From contig JANFAH010000085.1 in NCBI GenBank assembly GCA_024663395.1, forward strand, positions 124,001 to 188,000: DNA of 64,000 nucleotides, in the 5' to 3' direction. Shown here in pieces: positions 1-9,888 of this stretch. The translations under genes were made by a program, and so were the position numbers. Within the stretch, counting starts at the first letter, position 1. Each line of letters starts with the position of its first letter. Below the pieces are notes generated by a model, which saw only the letters and a program-made list of their open reading frames with translations, was not told the DNA's origin and ran no database searches. The DNA is from Pisolithus tinctorius. Lineage: Eukaryota; Basidiomycota; Agaricomycetes; Boletales; Pisolithaceae.

Positions 1-1
1 C

Positions 2-1597
2 CTACGTGGAAAATCAGTGCATGAATCAGACGATGTCCGCGACTTTGCCCCCGGCAACCCTCTCGGCCTCGGACGCCACTCGAAGCCACACCTCGTGCCC
101 CGCAGACACCTCTCTGAAGCTGTCTTTCGGCCATCGTGCTCAGAAGAAGACACTGTGTCTGGATTTTCGCGGAAGCTTTCATTGCGGGGGGTCGTCAGAC
201 GATCAGCTTCCCAACCCGGTCTGCTTGGCCTCCCAGACATACACAGTGATGTAGAGGCTCCTACAGAACACGCTCTGATCTCCCAGCTACTTTCGAAGAT
301 AAGGGAACTTGAGGAGACCAACGCCCAGATAATAGAACAGCAGGCCAAGACAACTGTTCAGCTCCAGTCAGTACAGAAGGACGCTGACAGTATTCGTCTT
401 GCATACGAGAGCCTGAGTGATGCCGAGAGCGTCCAATGGATTACTGAGAGTGAAGAATGTGACGAGCATCCCGAACCGGAGGAAGCAGACGAGACGGTGC
501 GGTTTTCGAGCCTACGTCGTTCCCTTTCCACGGGTTCCCCCAGCGACCTCGTCAACGACATTGAACCCAACTCTCGGAGTGACTTATCTCTCGCTTCCGA
601 CCCGGTTTATACTGACCGGGGGGGTTTTAATACTCGAACTCGTAAATCAGTCGTTGGTCTCTTTGATTCGTCCGCCTCTGCAAGTTCGGTCTCCACGCCC
701 ACTCATCATAATACGCCTTCTGTCCATTCACTCACAATTCCTGGCCTTCCCCCGGTTCCATTTGTTCCCCAACCCTCGAGGACGTCATCCCGATCACCTT
801 CGCCAGTTCGGATCGACAGCTTGTCTGGCGCCACGTCCCCTGCTTATGGGGATGTGCCGAACCACCCTACCCTTGATTGCGAGCTCGGGGCAGCCCTCCA
901 TGATAACTGGGACGGTAATCAAGACAGCCATCACTTTATGACGCCGAGTCTCGTTGGTTTGGGGACGCTTCACTCTCAATGCTTGACTCCAGATTGCCTC
1001 GGGTCCTTGTCCGTTATCAGCATGTCATCCGACATCCCCCCTGCAGCACCTGGACTCGCAGCGAGGCCACTCGCAGTCTTCACGTCTGCGATCCAGTCAT
1101 CCCCGGGAAGTACTAGACTCCGCCCGAGCACCTGGCGAGGTTACCAGACCAAGTCCGAGACAGCCGCAGAAAGGAAGCGTAGGCAGCTAGAGTCCATTCG
1201 CATGCGCACGTATCATTGGAACCAAAGCCGATTTGGAGGTACTCTTCTCCCCTCTGCGAATCGCCAGAGCGCAGAGTTCAGCCCACCGTCGACGCCAGTT
1301 CCTGAACGACTTTCCAGCGCATTTGACGCTGTCGTTGGTACTATCGGCCGGAGCAGCAGCCAGAGCAGTGGTGCGTCGCCGGATGATGCGCCGCGTGCTA
1401 CAGCAGAAGAATCCACACATTCGCGAACGATGACACAGACGGCCCAGCGTGCGCAACACCGGGGGATTGTTGCTTTCGTGCTGGAAGTATGGCTTTGGCT
1501 GCAGTTCGTGATTATTATCGTCGTCTTCGTCTGGGCGATGGCGAAACGCGGCCCGAAGAGTGTGCTGGAGGGTACTGGCAGAAAGAACAGAGGATGA
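2..1597 (+). CDS. C-terminal part of a tail-anchored coiled-coil protein (5'-truncated by window edge)
   Basis: The frame is already open at the first base and runs to a TGA at 1595-1597, so the true start lies outside the window. About 531 codons are visible. I do not recognise the family. Three things can be seen. A Leu/Glu/Gln-rich coiled coil lies near nt 270-420. A long Ser/Pro-rich, probably disordered middle follows, with many SP and SRSPSP motifs that look like kinase sites. Near nt 1460-1545 there is one very hydrophobic helix rich in V, I and W, followed by a short basic tail. This points to a protein held in an organelle membrane by its C-terminus, with the bulk in the cytosol. The downstream neighbour NOP13 runs in the same direction about 180 bp away. 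Function is unknown. Confidence 0.75.
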   Translation, partial: LRGKSVHESDDVRDFAPGNPLGLGRHSKPHLVPRRHLSEAVFRPSCSEEDTVSGFSRKLSLRGVVRRSASQPGLLGLPDIHSDVEAPTEHALISQLLSKIRELEETNAQIIEQQAKTTVQLQSVQKDADSIRLAYESLSDAESVQWITESEECDEHPEPEEADETVRFSSLRRSLSTGSPSDLVNDIEPNSRSDLSLASDPVYTDRGGFNTRTRKSVVGLFDSSASASSVSTPTHHNTPSVHSLTIPGLPPVPFVPQPSRTSSRSPSPVRIDSLSGATSPAYGDVPNHPTLDCELGAALHDNWDGNQDSHHFMTPSLVGLGTLHSQCLTPDCLGSLSVISMSSDIPPAAPGLAARPLAVFTSAIQSSPGSTRLRPSTWRGYQTKSETAAERKRRQLESIRMRTYHWNQSRFGGTLLPSANRQSAEFSPPSTPVPERLSSAFDAVVGTIGRSSSQSSGASPDDAPRATAEESTHSRTMTQTAQRAQHRGIVAFVLEVWLWLQFVIIIVVFVWAMAKRGPKSVLEGTGRKNRG

Positions 1598-1780
1598 CAA
1601 GTTTTACGCTACATTAAATATCAGGATCGTGCACGCGGTACGATAGTGCTCTAGTGATGAACGTTAATTTTGTGTATACCCTGTACTCGTGGATCTATCT
1701 ATTTCCTTCCTGATACTGTACCCTTTGACTTTCAAATCCGGACGCATTGCCTGCGCGGCGCCTGAGTATCTGTGACGCAC

Positions 1781-3272
1781 ATGTCTTCCAACTCTTCTTC
1801 CACAAGCCTCCGACCAGCGAAGAAACGAAAATCACCACCGACTGAAGAGGTTCCCTCAGACGACGATGAGAGTTCCAGTAGCACGTCGGAAGCGGACGAG
1901 GACGAGCCCGACGATGACGCACACGTCCTATCGCATGCCGAACGAAGAAGACAAAAAAAGAGAGAATTAAAAGCTGCCAAGGCAGTCGAAGTAGCAGCCC
2001 CCAAAAAGCGCAAACTAGACGACAGCTCAGCGATCAAAGCGACCAAAGCCGCACCTTCAAGCGAATCGAAACCAAAACGCGAAAACTCGGTTTGGGTGGG
2101 TAACTTGTCGTACAAGACCACCCGTGATGCGTTGGAGCATTTCTTTGATGGCATCGGCGAGATCACGCGAATACATATGCCCAAGAGGCCCGTGACTGGA
2201 GAAAACTTGGGGTGAGTAATGTTGACTTGGAACATCCATCCTCACCCCGAAACAAAAAAAATGTCCTGATAGGTTCGCGTATGTGGACTTTGCAACATCC
2301 GACGCGAAGATTACTGCTATCACGCTTTCAGAGGGCCGATTGGACGGCCGGAACCTTCTCATTAAGGATGGTACGGCCCCCCTTCTTCAACTGTAAATGT
2401 GGCAGCTTGTCTTAAGAGACTTATGGTTGATCAGGGAGCGACTTTACTGGGCGCCCTGCTAAAAATTCTGAAGGCAACGGTAACGAGGCTCATGGTAGTA
2501 CCAAGTCCGCCCAGACAGGTCACTCGAAGACCGCTCAGAAAATTCTGCATATGCAGAAACAACCTCCTGCACCAACCTTGTTCCTCGGAAATCTGGGATT
2601 TGAGGTAACGGAAGACACTATACGGGAGCTCTTTGAGTCACATCAAAATTTTGGGCACGTAAATCCAAAGGAAAAGGTCGAAGACGAGGACGCCAACGGT
2701 GCAGAGTGCGAAGGGAATGAGACGGGTATACGGAAGATACGAATGGGAACTTTCGAAGACAGTGGCAAATGCAAAGGGTATGTCCGCATAACGGGTTATC
2801 CTTTGACACCACTCAGTATTTTTCCGCAAGGTTTGCTTTTGTCGACTTCACAAGCATCGAACGGGCTACCAATGCTCTCATCAATCCTCGGAACCACCGA
2901 TTGAAGGGGCGAGATCTGGTAGTGGAATATGCATCCCCTGATGCTGTGCGGCGAGGTGGAGGCGGTCCAAGAATAGCCAAACCAGAACAACAGGGTAAAA
3001 AGGATAAGAACCATAGTAAAGACGAGCAAAAGACAGAGAACTCACCAACGAAACGCCATAAACGCCCGGTGAAACCCGAACATCGAGATGATACCACTGC
3101 TTCCACTGCGGAAGACAAAACGGAGTTGGCAACTATCTCTCATGAAGCTCGAAAGCGGGGAAGCGAGGACCGTGCACATAAAAGACGTGCGAAACCCGGT
3201 GCTGCCCTTGCTCAGGCCCCTCGACAGTCCGCCGCAATCGTACCTAGCCAAGGCCAGAAAATCGTGTTCTGA
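1781..3272 (+). CDS. NOP13: Nop13-like nucleolar RNA-binding protein, two RRM domains
   Basis: Four exons (1781-2211, 2273-2370, 2435-2777, 2831-3272) give 437 residues. The N-terminus is a Ser/Asp/Glu-rich acidic tract followed by Lys-rich stretches, typical of nucleolar proteins. RRM1 starts at SVWVGNLSY and its RNP1 strand is GFAYVDF. RRM2 has RNP2 TLFLGNLGF and RNP1 GFAFVDF. Both RNP1 motifs are rebuilt exactly across introns, each splitting the same Gly codon. The C-terminal tail is Lys/Arg-rich. Yeast Nop13 and Nop12 are pre-60S-associated RRM proteins of the nucleolus, and that role is inferred here from architecture. The ATG at 1781 is chosen because the codon nine bases upstream is only GTG. 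The gene is convergent with the OFD1 homolog, whose stop lies 70 bp away. Confidence 0.88.
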
Positions 3273-3344
3273 ATTGCTTCATGGTCGCAAGCGCGGGCAA
3301 AACTAACAGGCTGGAGTAGATGTATGTTACTTTTTGAGTACACC

Positions 3345-5431
3345 TCAATCCTCCTGTTCCTCATCCTCGTCACCCTCTACCATACCGATCTCAAACTCAC
3401 CACAGACATCCCACCTAGAACCCGCAGCAGCAGCTGAAACGTACTTGACGAAACGCAGAACGCCTTCGTCACGAAGTACAAGCAACAAACAATTGAAGTT
3501 CGGTTGGATGGTCAACAATGTACCATCTTCACCACCTTCCTCTACGTCGGCATCGTCTTGTTCTTCGTCATCCATGTCTTCATCCTGTTGCTTCTGTGCA
3601 ACCATTGATTTGGGTGCATTTTTTGATTCCGCCTTCTTGCTTGAACCTGAGCGGTAAACGGCAGGATCATCCTCCTCGTCGTGAGGTGCCATGTAGCACT
3701 GCAAACAAAGTCAACGAGCGACTCTGGATCTATGATTGGGTAACATTACCTCCCACCCACCCCATTCGCCAGTTTGCCAGCCAAACGGTTCTTCATCCTC
3801 TGGTTTAGCTTTACCCTTGCCTTTCCTACTTTGCTCGTTCTTGACATGCGGGGTTAAACCCAACACGACGTCAAGTCGCGCATCAGTTGCTTCGCTTGTT
3901 GCAAGTGTGTAGTCCAGACCGGGTCTGAACCTTCGAGCCTCCACCGAGTAGCTCAATATGATTAGCCTTGTTAACGCGCTGAGCCATGCCCTGAACGCCG
4001 CACTGGGGAGAAGCTCGTCCTGCAGTTTGCGAAGTATCTTCTCAGCGGGAACAAGAGTTGTTTCGGATGAATCTGACTTTTGAATGTTTCCGAGAGTGCA
4101 GTACCGCCATTTGTGCGGGGGACCTCGAATATTCCACGACCCTGATGTACCAGCGTTGTGAGGTGGAATACGACCATTCCGAGTGACACCATCTAGACCA
4201 TCGGCTGCGTCTGCCTCAAGTAACTGGGGTTCGAGCTCACTGATGAGAGCATCGGAAAGAAAGTAGTGCAGCTCTAAACTCGACTCGGCAACAAATCGTG
4301 CCATAAGTGCTTTCATTGTCCTCAGTTGAAGGTATACTGGGTTGAGAAACTTTAGAAGGAAGGCGGTGTGTTCTGGAGACAACGATGAATCAGGGTGTGG
4401 TGTCTCCGATGTCTCAGGGTATTGTGTAAAGATAGTTGAGCATGAGGTCTGGCCATCGTCGTATTGAGCCTAGCCATCCGATGCACGAAGCAGATAGACA
4501 TACAAGTTGCTCGCGTGAGCTTTTATGTTCAGGAGGTGCAGACCCAGCGACGTATCCCTCTTCGCCCTCCTGGGCTGCATGGAACCAACCGCTGATACTC
4601 AGCCTTGCGTAGCCTCCATCGCCAATGACAACAACCTCCTCCACGGAGTGAAAACTTTTCCCAGGTTGCACTTCGAAAAAGACAAATTGATTCCAACTGG
4701 GAGGGATAGCTTTCGAGGGTATTGCTTCAGGCTCCGGAATGCCGTCGTCGTCCAAACGGACGGGATAAAGTTCAAGTGCACCGCCATATTCCTTCTTCCA
4801 CTCCTGACCATAAGGGATGGGCATGTAAAGGATGTAGGATACTCGTCGCGTGCCAATGACGTCGTCATGGTTGAGGAGATGACAACCCTTCGTGTATGAA
4901 TTGACAGACATGTCCTGCTTTGATCCTGAAAGGGGGCCACAACCAGTGACAGCTTGAATGAACTTGCGGAACTCTTGCGAGTAAAGCGCATCGCGCAAAG
5001 AGAGAAGATTAGGGAATAACTCGAGTTGAGCCTCTGAGAGATAGGAAAGCGATGCCAGATCGCCTGTTTGGTTGACCTGACTCGTGTTTCTGTAAGTCTC
5101 GCAGGTCCAACGACTTCAATCTCTGCAACTGCACCTTATATATGTCTGTTTCCTTCTCCGAAAAAGACAGCTCGTTCAGACATTCTTCTTTGACGCCTCG
5201 TAACAGATTGTCCTGGAAAAGTTTTTCGATTACGGCAAATTTGAATGGTTCGCTATTGGTATATTTTGTTCGTAGAAACTCGACGCTGTTCTCCTCTAGC
5301 AGTCCTGCGTAAAAGAGCGAGGAGTTGTCCGCGCTTGGTGTCGACGAAGAATGGCTAGTCTTCAGACGTTTTTGTCGACCGCAGTCGGTATCAGATATTG
5401 AAGGCGGGGATCGCGCCTGGACCTTGGCCAT
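3345..5431 (-). CDS. OFD1: Ofd1/Tpa1-type prolyl hydroxylase (2-oxoglutarate/Fe(II) dioxygenase)
   Basis: Exons 5135-5431, 4504-5076, 3750-4412 and 3345-3698 are all joined in phase 0 and give 628 residues. The first half is the catalytic double-stranded beta helix, with HxD in LLNHDDVIG, a distal His in GKSFHSV and an Arg in YARLSISGW for 2-oxoglutarate. The second half is the related non-catalytic Ofd1 C-terminal domain, ending in acidic and Lys-rich loops. The family hydroxylates a proline of ribosomal protein uS12. In S. pombe Ofd1 also controls stability of the sterol regulator Sre1 in response to oxygen. The start at 5431 is preferred, although the frame stays open to a codon near 5623. 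All expected metal-binding residues are present, so the enzyme should be active. Confidence 0.93.
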
Positions 5432-5937
5432 GCCTGAGGGCGGTGGATGTCCGATGCGCTCGTCTGAATGATAATTATTATTGTGAGCTACTTCAGCCCT
5501 AGGAAACACGCTTACTATGGTTATGTAACAGCGTCTCCGGTCAACGCGAGTACTAACAGTTAGGAATACCACTACCCATCGCAGGACGCCCGATCTCGAT
5601 TTTCTCACAAACGGTGATCGCATCTTTGCTCCAAAAAGTGATGGCCATTTACTGTAACACCAGGGCCATCTACGTAGTGTGGAGTATATCCACCAACAGG
5701 CTACTCGATACCACGTGACTGAGATTCTGTTGTCTGGGATCCCAAAAGGTCAAAGAATCTGTCGTGCCATACATTAACTCGCAGTGAGTAACTAATAACA
5801 CAAGAAGCGTAGCAATGTAATAAAACATCTTGGACAACAATTGTGCGAGCGGAAGAAAGTGAAACAATGGCATAGATCCGGATGCAATTGCTGTTATCCC
5901 TCCAATCAGTAAAGATACGGCTAAGTGGGGTGCACGC
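5432..5937. other. Intergenic stretch between OFD1 start and membrane-protein 3' end
   Basis: This stretch of about 505 bp holds the OFD1 promoter side and the 3' flank of the four-span membrane protein. A CACGTGACTGA motif lies at 5712-5722 and recurs at 10200-10210. I see no gene here. Confidence 0.6.
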
Positions 5938-7111
5938 CTAGGACTTTTCTTCTGTCAGGTAGATGGGCCCGCTAGAAGCGGCTTCCTGTTGCCCAACCTG
6001 TAGTAAATGTGCCGCACGAACACCATCCCAAGATGACCGCCCACGACTGACCCAAACTTCCTCGGCGTTAGCGCGGAGTTCCTGTGCCACCTGTGATGAC
6101 AACTGAGAAAGTGGGACCGGCGCGTACAACGGTGCATCCACAACGTCCAGCTGCTTGTTTGCACTGGTTCGGGTAGGTAAGAGATAGACGCGATGCATAG
6201 CAAAGTCGTTGTCGTGATGCCGCTCAGGATCCGTAGATACGGCATCTTCGTACGTCAACCCGAATCCCTGGCTTCGGACAAGATGAGTGTAGTACCGCGA
6301 TATTGCGAAGATGAAGTGAAGCTATGATAGAAAACGTTTAGTCAGTTATGGATACGCTTCGGCGCAACAGAAAGACACCGTACCCTGACTACGATCACAA
6401 ACAAAAGAACAGCCATAAAAACTATCACACCACGCTCGAACCACTGTTCGCAATTCTCGGCATTCAGGCCAAGGTCTACTGCATCACGTAGGAAGTCTTG
6501 CTGCCGAGATATATTATCACACACATTTGAACGAGACGAGGGGTCAATGACAGCCGAAGATGCCAAGGAAGCAAAGAGCGTGAAGAACGCAAAGTCGCCT
6601 ATCATGTAATTGCGGTAGATACGAAGAAAACGAGGAATGTTCTAGATCGTCAGTTACGTTGGCGATCTCGCGCTTGTGAAAGGGCAAAAAGCATACTTTG
6701 ATGATGCCTGCGATGCCAAACACGCAAATTGCTGATGCCGCAGCGAAGTAGGCAGAGAAAAGGCCGCAAATAAGGCGTGCTCCATTTCGGTCCAAGGAGA
6801 ATCCTGGACCCTCCCATTCACTTGCCGGCTCCCAAGACAGCGACCGCCATGCTCTGAAGATGTGGGTTGCGAGCAGGAAGTTAAAGTTGGCACCTAGAAA
6901 TGTGGCAGCAACTAGAGATGACCTGCGGCGACAGATGTAGATTTTAGACACATGAATTCCGGCGAGTTTAGAACAGACAACAGATAGTAGCAGAGACGAT
7001 ATTCAACGGACCCCGTGGAAGTTCCAAGAGGGGCATGGCTCCACCCCAGTTTAAACATGTAATGCGGACGAACCTAGTCAAGAATTTGCGAGCATTCGAC
7101 ACTCGAAACAT
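5938..7111 (-). CDS. Four-span membrane protein of unknown function
   Basis: The model has four exons: about 6990-7111, about 6697-6930, 6384-6641 and 5938-6321. The last two introns (6642-6696 and 6322-6383) are clear. The first is uncertain: two splice choices keep the frame, one with a GTTCTA donor at the end of exon 1. The product is roughly 330 residues. It starts MFRVSNARKFL and has about four hydrophobic segments, near PLNIVSATICC/FNFLLATHIF, LICGLFSAYFAAASAICVFG, FAFFTLFASLASSAVI and VIVFMAVLLFVIVV. Two or three Cys lie in the loop before the last segment, and the tail is soluble. The layout is tetraspan-like, but no CCG motif of true tetraspanins is seen. Location in the plasma membrane or endomembranes is inferred only from topology. 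Confidence 0.7.
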
Positions 7112-8219
7112 CCCCGGGTGGTCCGTCAGGTCTTGCTTATGACTGGGTGGACAAATGATGGAGAGCGGACGACAAGCAAGTTGTTGGGACGGCTACATAA
7201 ATATGACTAACCACTAAGCCACTTAGACAGACCGGCTGTGTGCGTTGTACCCGTCTGACTAAGCCTATTTGTGACGTCGTACCAAACATGGCACAATATT
7301 TTTACGATATATATGTATCAAATCTTCGAAGATTCATTGCAATAGACAACCGTCGGATCAGATAACCGTGACTGCTTGCCCAGTGCAGGATTTTCTATAC
7401 CAGCGGTTAGCTGTAGCAATTGTTCGAATTGTGTTCTGAGTAAGTGAGTCCATAGATCGCGCCATTGTTCTGGTCAGTGGCCCCTTTGTTTTCTCGCTAA
7501 CCATACACGCAGTGTCCTCGTGGCTTCTTTGTAGCTATGCCCCTGTCAGATTGAAACCATCACTTATCTGATAAGAAGAGAAAGAAGTGCAGTCACTCAG
7601 TCTCGTCTTGGGTTATCAAATAGAGTTGGAACTGTTTAAAGAAATGGCCATTCGCATTGCGGAGCAATCGAGACTTACGATGCAATCGAGACTTACGATG
7701 CAATCGAGACTTACGATGACCAATGGATCACTATTCAGCAGGCCCTTTGCGTTGCGCACAAATGTCAGGGACGTGCACGTTCCAGCGCGCACAACGCCCT
7801 AACCTCAAGAAGATCGATGCTTATCTTGCTGGACGTCAACCTATCTCAAATTCAACGGCCCGGAATTTATAAGCCGTTCATGATGCGCAAGTGCCTTGCC
7901 GATTTCTCAAGAGCCTTCCGAGCCGGACCTTTTAGTGCGTGACCTTGCTTGTGGCGGCCTGGCTGAGGGGGTTTGGGGCGAACTACTACCTTACCGGTGC
8001 AAGGTACCTAATGAAGCGGAAAATTACTCTGAAACTCATGTTATGCGTGTGGTTTCCGATCACCTCAGTCCGCTGGCGCCGGCCCACCACCCTCTTGATG
8101 CGGTGCACCTTTTCACGAGTACGAAGCTCCGACTGGGTCTCATCCAGCAACCATGACAACACACGGCACCGGCTGGGAAACTGGCACTACGGGATACAAA
8201 ACCGTGCCAACCAAGACTA
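7112..8219. other. Gene-free stretch with one short tandem repeat
   Basis: This stretch of 1.1 kb lies between the membrane-protein start and the CDC14 stop. Open frames here are short, mostly start at non-ATG codons and show no recognisable domain. The only structured element is the 18-bp triplication at 7665-7718. Confidence 0.55.
7665..7718 (+). repeat. Three exact copies of an 18-bp unit
   Basis: The unit CAATCGAGACTTACGATG occurs three times head to tail without mismatch (7665-7682, 7683-7700, 7701-7718). The unit is a multiple of three, and perfect identity suggests recent slippage. It is not inside a supported gene. Confidence 0.95.
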
Positions 8220-9888
8220 CTAACTCAGGCCCCATATTCCAGCCTTGCGGACACCTTCGACAAGAGCATCAACGTTTCCTAGCATAGTACCCAGTATCTC
8301 TTTCTTCTCGTCGGTCGTCCGTACCCCTTCATGGCCACCAATTTCCTTGCTATGCGCTTCTGAGTTGCTGGCTGATTCCTCGTGATGGAACGAAGATGAC
8401 ATCTCACCGCTATGATCGGAGCTCCCAGTAGCCCGATCACGGAGGCGCGGCGCTGAGCACCCGTGGGCAACGCCAAGACGTGACACTTGTACCTTTTTCG
8501 GGCTTTGGGGCTCATACTCGACGTCCTTCTGCAACATGAGCATCGAGCAGGACTTCGCGCCCCGGTGCGTCCCTTCGGGGATTTTCGTAACAGGCGGTGG
8601 GGAGTTGGGAGGTGTGTGTGGATCATTTGGAACTGCCGGTGTCGAGTAAGATTTTTTAATGGGAGAGGGGACTTGGATACTGTCGTTGCTCCTGTGGTTG
8701 GCAAGAGAAGACATGTATGTGAAAGATGAAGATGACGTAGTTAACCTGGATGGTGACGAAGACGTGGAAGATGAAACGGAGGAGAATGATAAGTTGGAAA
8801 GACCCGAAGGTTGGCGAGGGAAGATTTTTGGTCTCGGGCGTGTAGATCCGGGCGTGTTCGGTTGCGTAGATAGGGACGAAGACGGTGTTGATTGAGAAAC
8901 TGATGCCGTAGAAAGAGAGCCAAGGGACCCAGTCTCGTCCATCAGATAGAAGTAAAGGAATTCCAAACATTTCATCCTGAGAACTAGTTTGGAATCGGTG
9001 ATAAAAATGCAAGGGACCACTAACCTAACTTCACGGGGCGTTCCAGCTCTTTTCAAGATCTTAACAACAGCTTGCACGCCATTGACTTCTTCGAACATGC
9101 GGAGGGCAGGTGAAGAGTCAACAAGGATACAGAGGAGACTGTCTAGAACAGCAGAAGAGAGATGAGCGATGGATGAGGATTTGTCGGGCGATAAGGATTT
9201 GACGAGGTTCTCTGCGCCAACTTCGTGATTGATCATTGGTGTATGCCGTGAAGTAGTCAGTAATGCTGTGAGGATCTTTGGGTCTTGAGCACAGCGGCAT
9301 CCACTTACACGTAAGAACAAACCTCAAGAGAGTATCGTCGCCCAAGGAAAGCTTTGCTGGGCTCATGATGGAGTACGACACCTTGGACGATCGAGAGTAG
9401 TTGATGTAACTGAGCACAAATGGTATGGAGCTCTGCTTCACGCTCCTCTGCCGCCCTCGTTAGCTGTGGTATGACATCCTCTCGGGCGAGGTTCAAGCTC
9501 ACTACTGGCCGGACCTTTTCCTGACCCCAAGGACTCGATCTGGGGCATCACAATTTGTATCCAGTACAACGCCCGCGATGAAACTGGAATTCGAACATTT
9601 AGATGTGGAGGTGGTGAGGAAAATGTGATGCCGACCGTTGCATTCAAAGGTATCCTGGAGCTCTAGAAACACGTTCATTGTATCATCCTCTATGTTGGGT
9701 GCACATGCTAACGCGAGTTGTTGCTCTAGGACGGCCAGACCACGTGTTCGTCGCGATGATGGAGTGTTTACGGATGTGATCTACATGTAGACCGTTGAGT
9801 GCGGAATCCCGCCAGAGGTAAGCGATGGGCGCACGTCATCAAGGACATCCTGTATCGTCGCTTTCATTAATCGGCGAGTAGTCGCCAT
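8220..9888 (-). CDS. CDC14: Cdc14 family septation-initiation network protein (S. pombe Cdc14-like, not the phosphatase)
   Basis: Six exons (9835-9888, 9636-9780, 9503-9583, 9323-9447, 9025-9275, 8220-8976) total 1413 nt, giving 470 residues. The start MATTRRLMKATIQDVLDD and the blocks LQDTFECN, GVVLHHEPSKAFLGRR, LLCILVDSSPALRMFEE and GTPREVRMKCLEFLYFY are hallmarks of the Pfam CDC14 domain, which fills residues 1-230. The rest is a Ser/Pro-rich, probably phosphorylated, disordered tail found in basidiomycete members. In fission yeast this protein is the non-catalytic partner of the Sid1 kinase at the spindle pole body and triggers septation. That role is known for the family and inferred here. 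Intron 1 (9781-9834) hides an in-frame TAG. Two introns are multiples of three, so one exon pair also reads through without splicing. Confidence 0.93.

Noticed and set aside
5938..7111. True tetraspanin
   Set aside because: Four spans are present, but there is no CCG motif in the large loop and the loops have different sizes.
7665..7718. CRISPR-like array
   Set aside because: The repeats are directly adjacent with no spacers, only three copies, in a eukaryote.
9276..9322. Frameshift in CDC14 between GRRYSLE and ILTALL
   Set aside because: An ordinary GTTTGT..AAAG intron of 47 nt restores the frame and the family length.
9781..9834. In-frame TAG near the start of CDC14
   Set aside because: It lies in a 54-nt intron. 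Removing it aligns the protein with the family.
8220..9888. Cdc14 dual-specificity phosphatase
   Set aside because: There is no HCxxGxxR phosphatase loop. The motifs belong to the unrelated septation-network protein of the same name.
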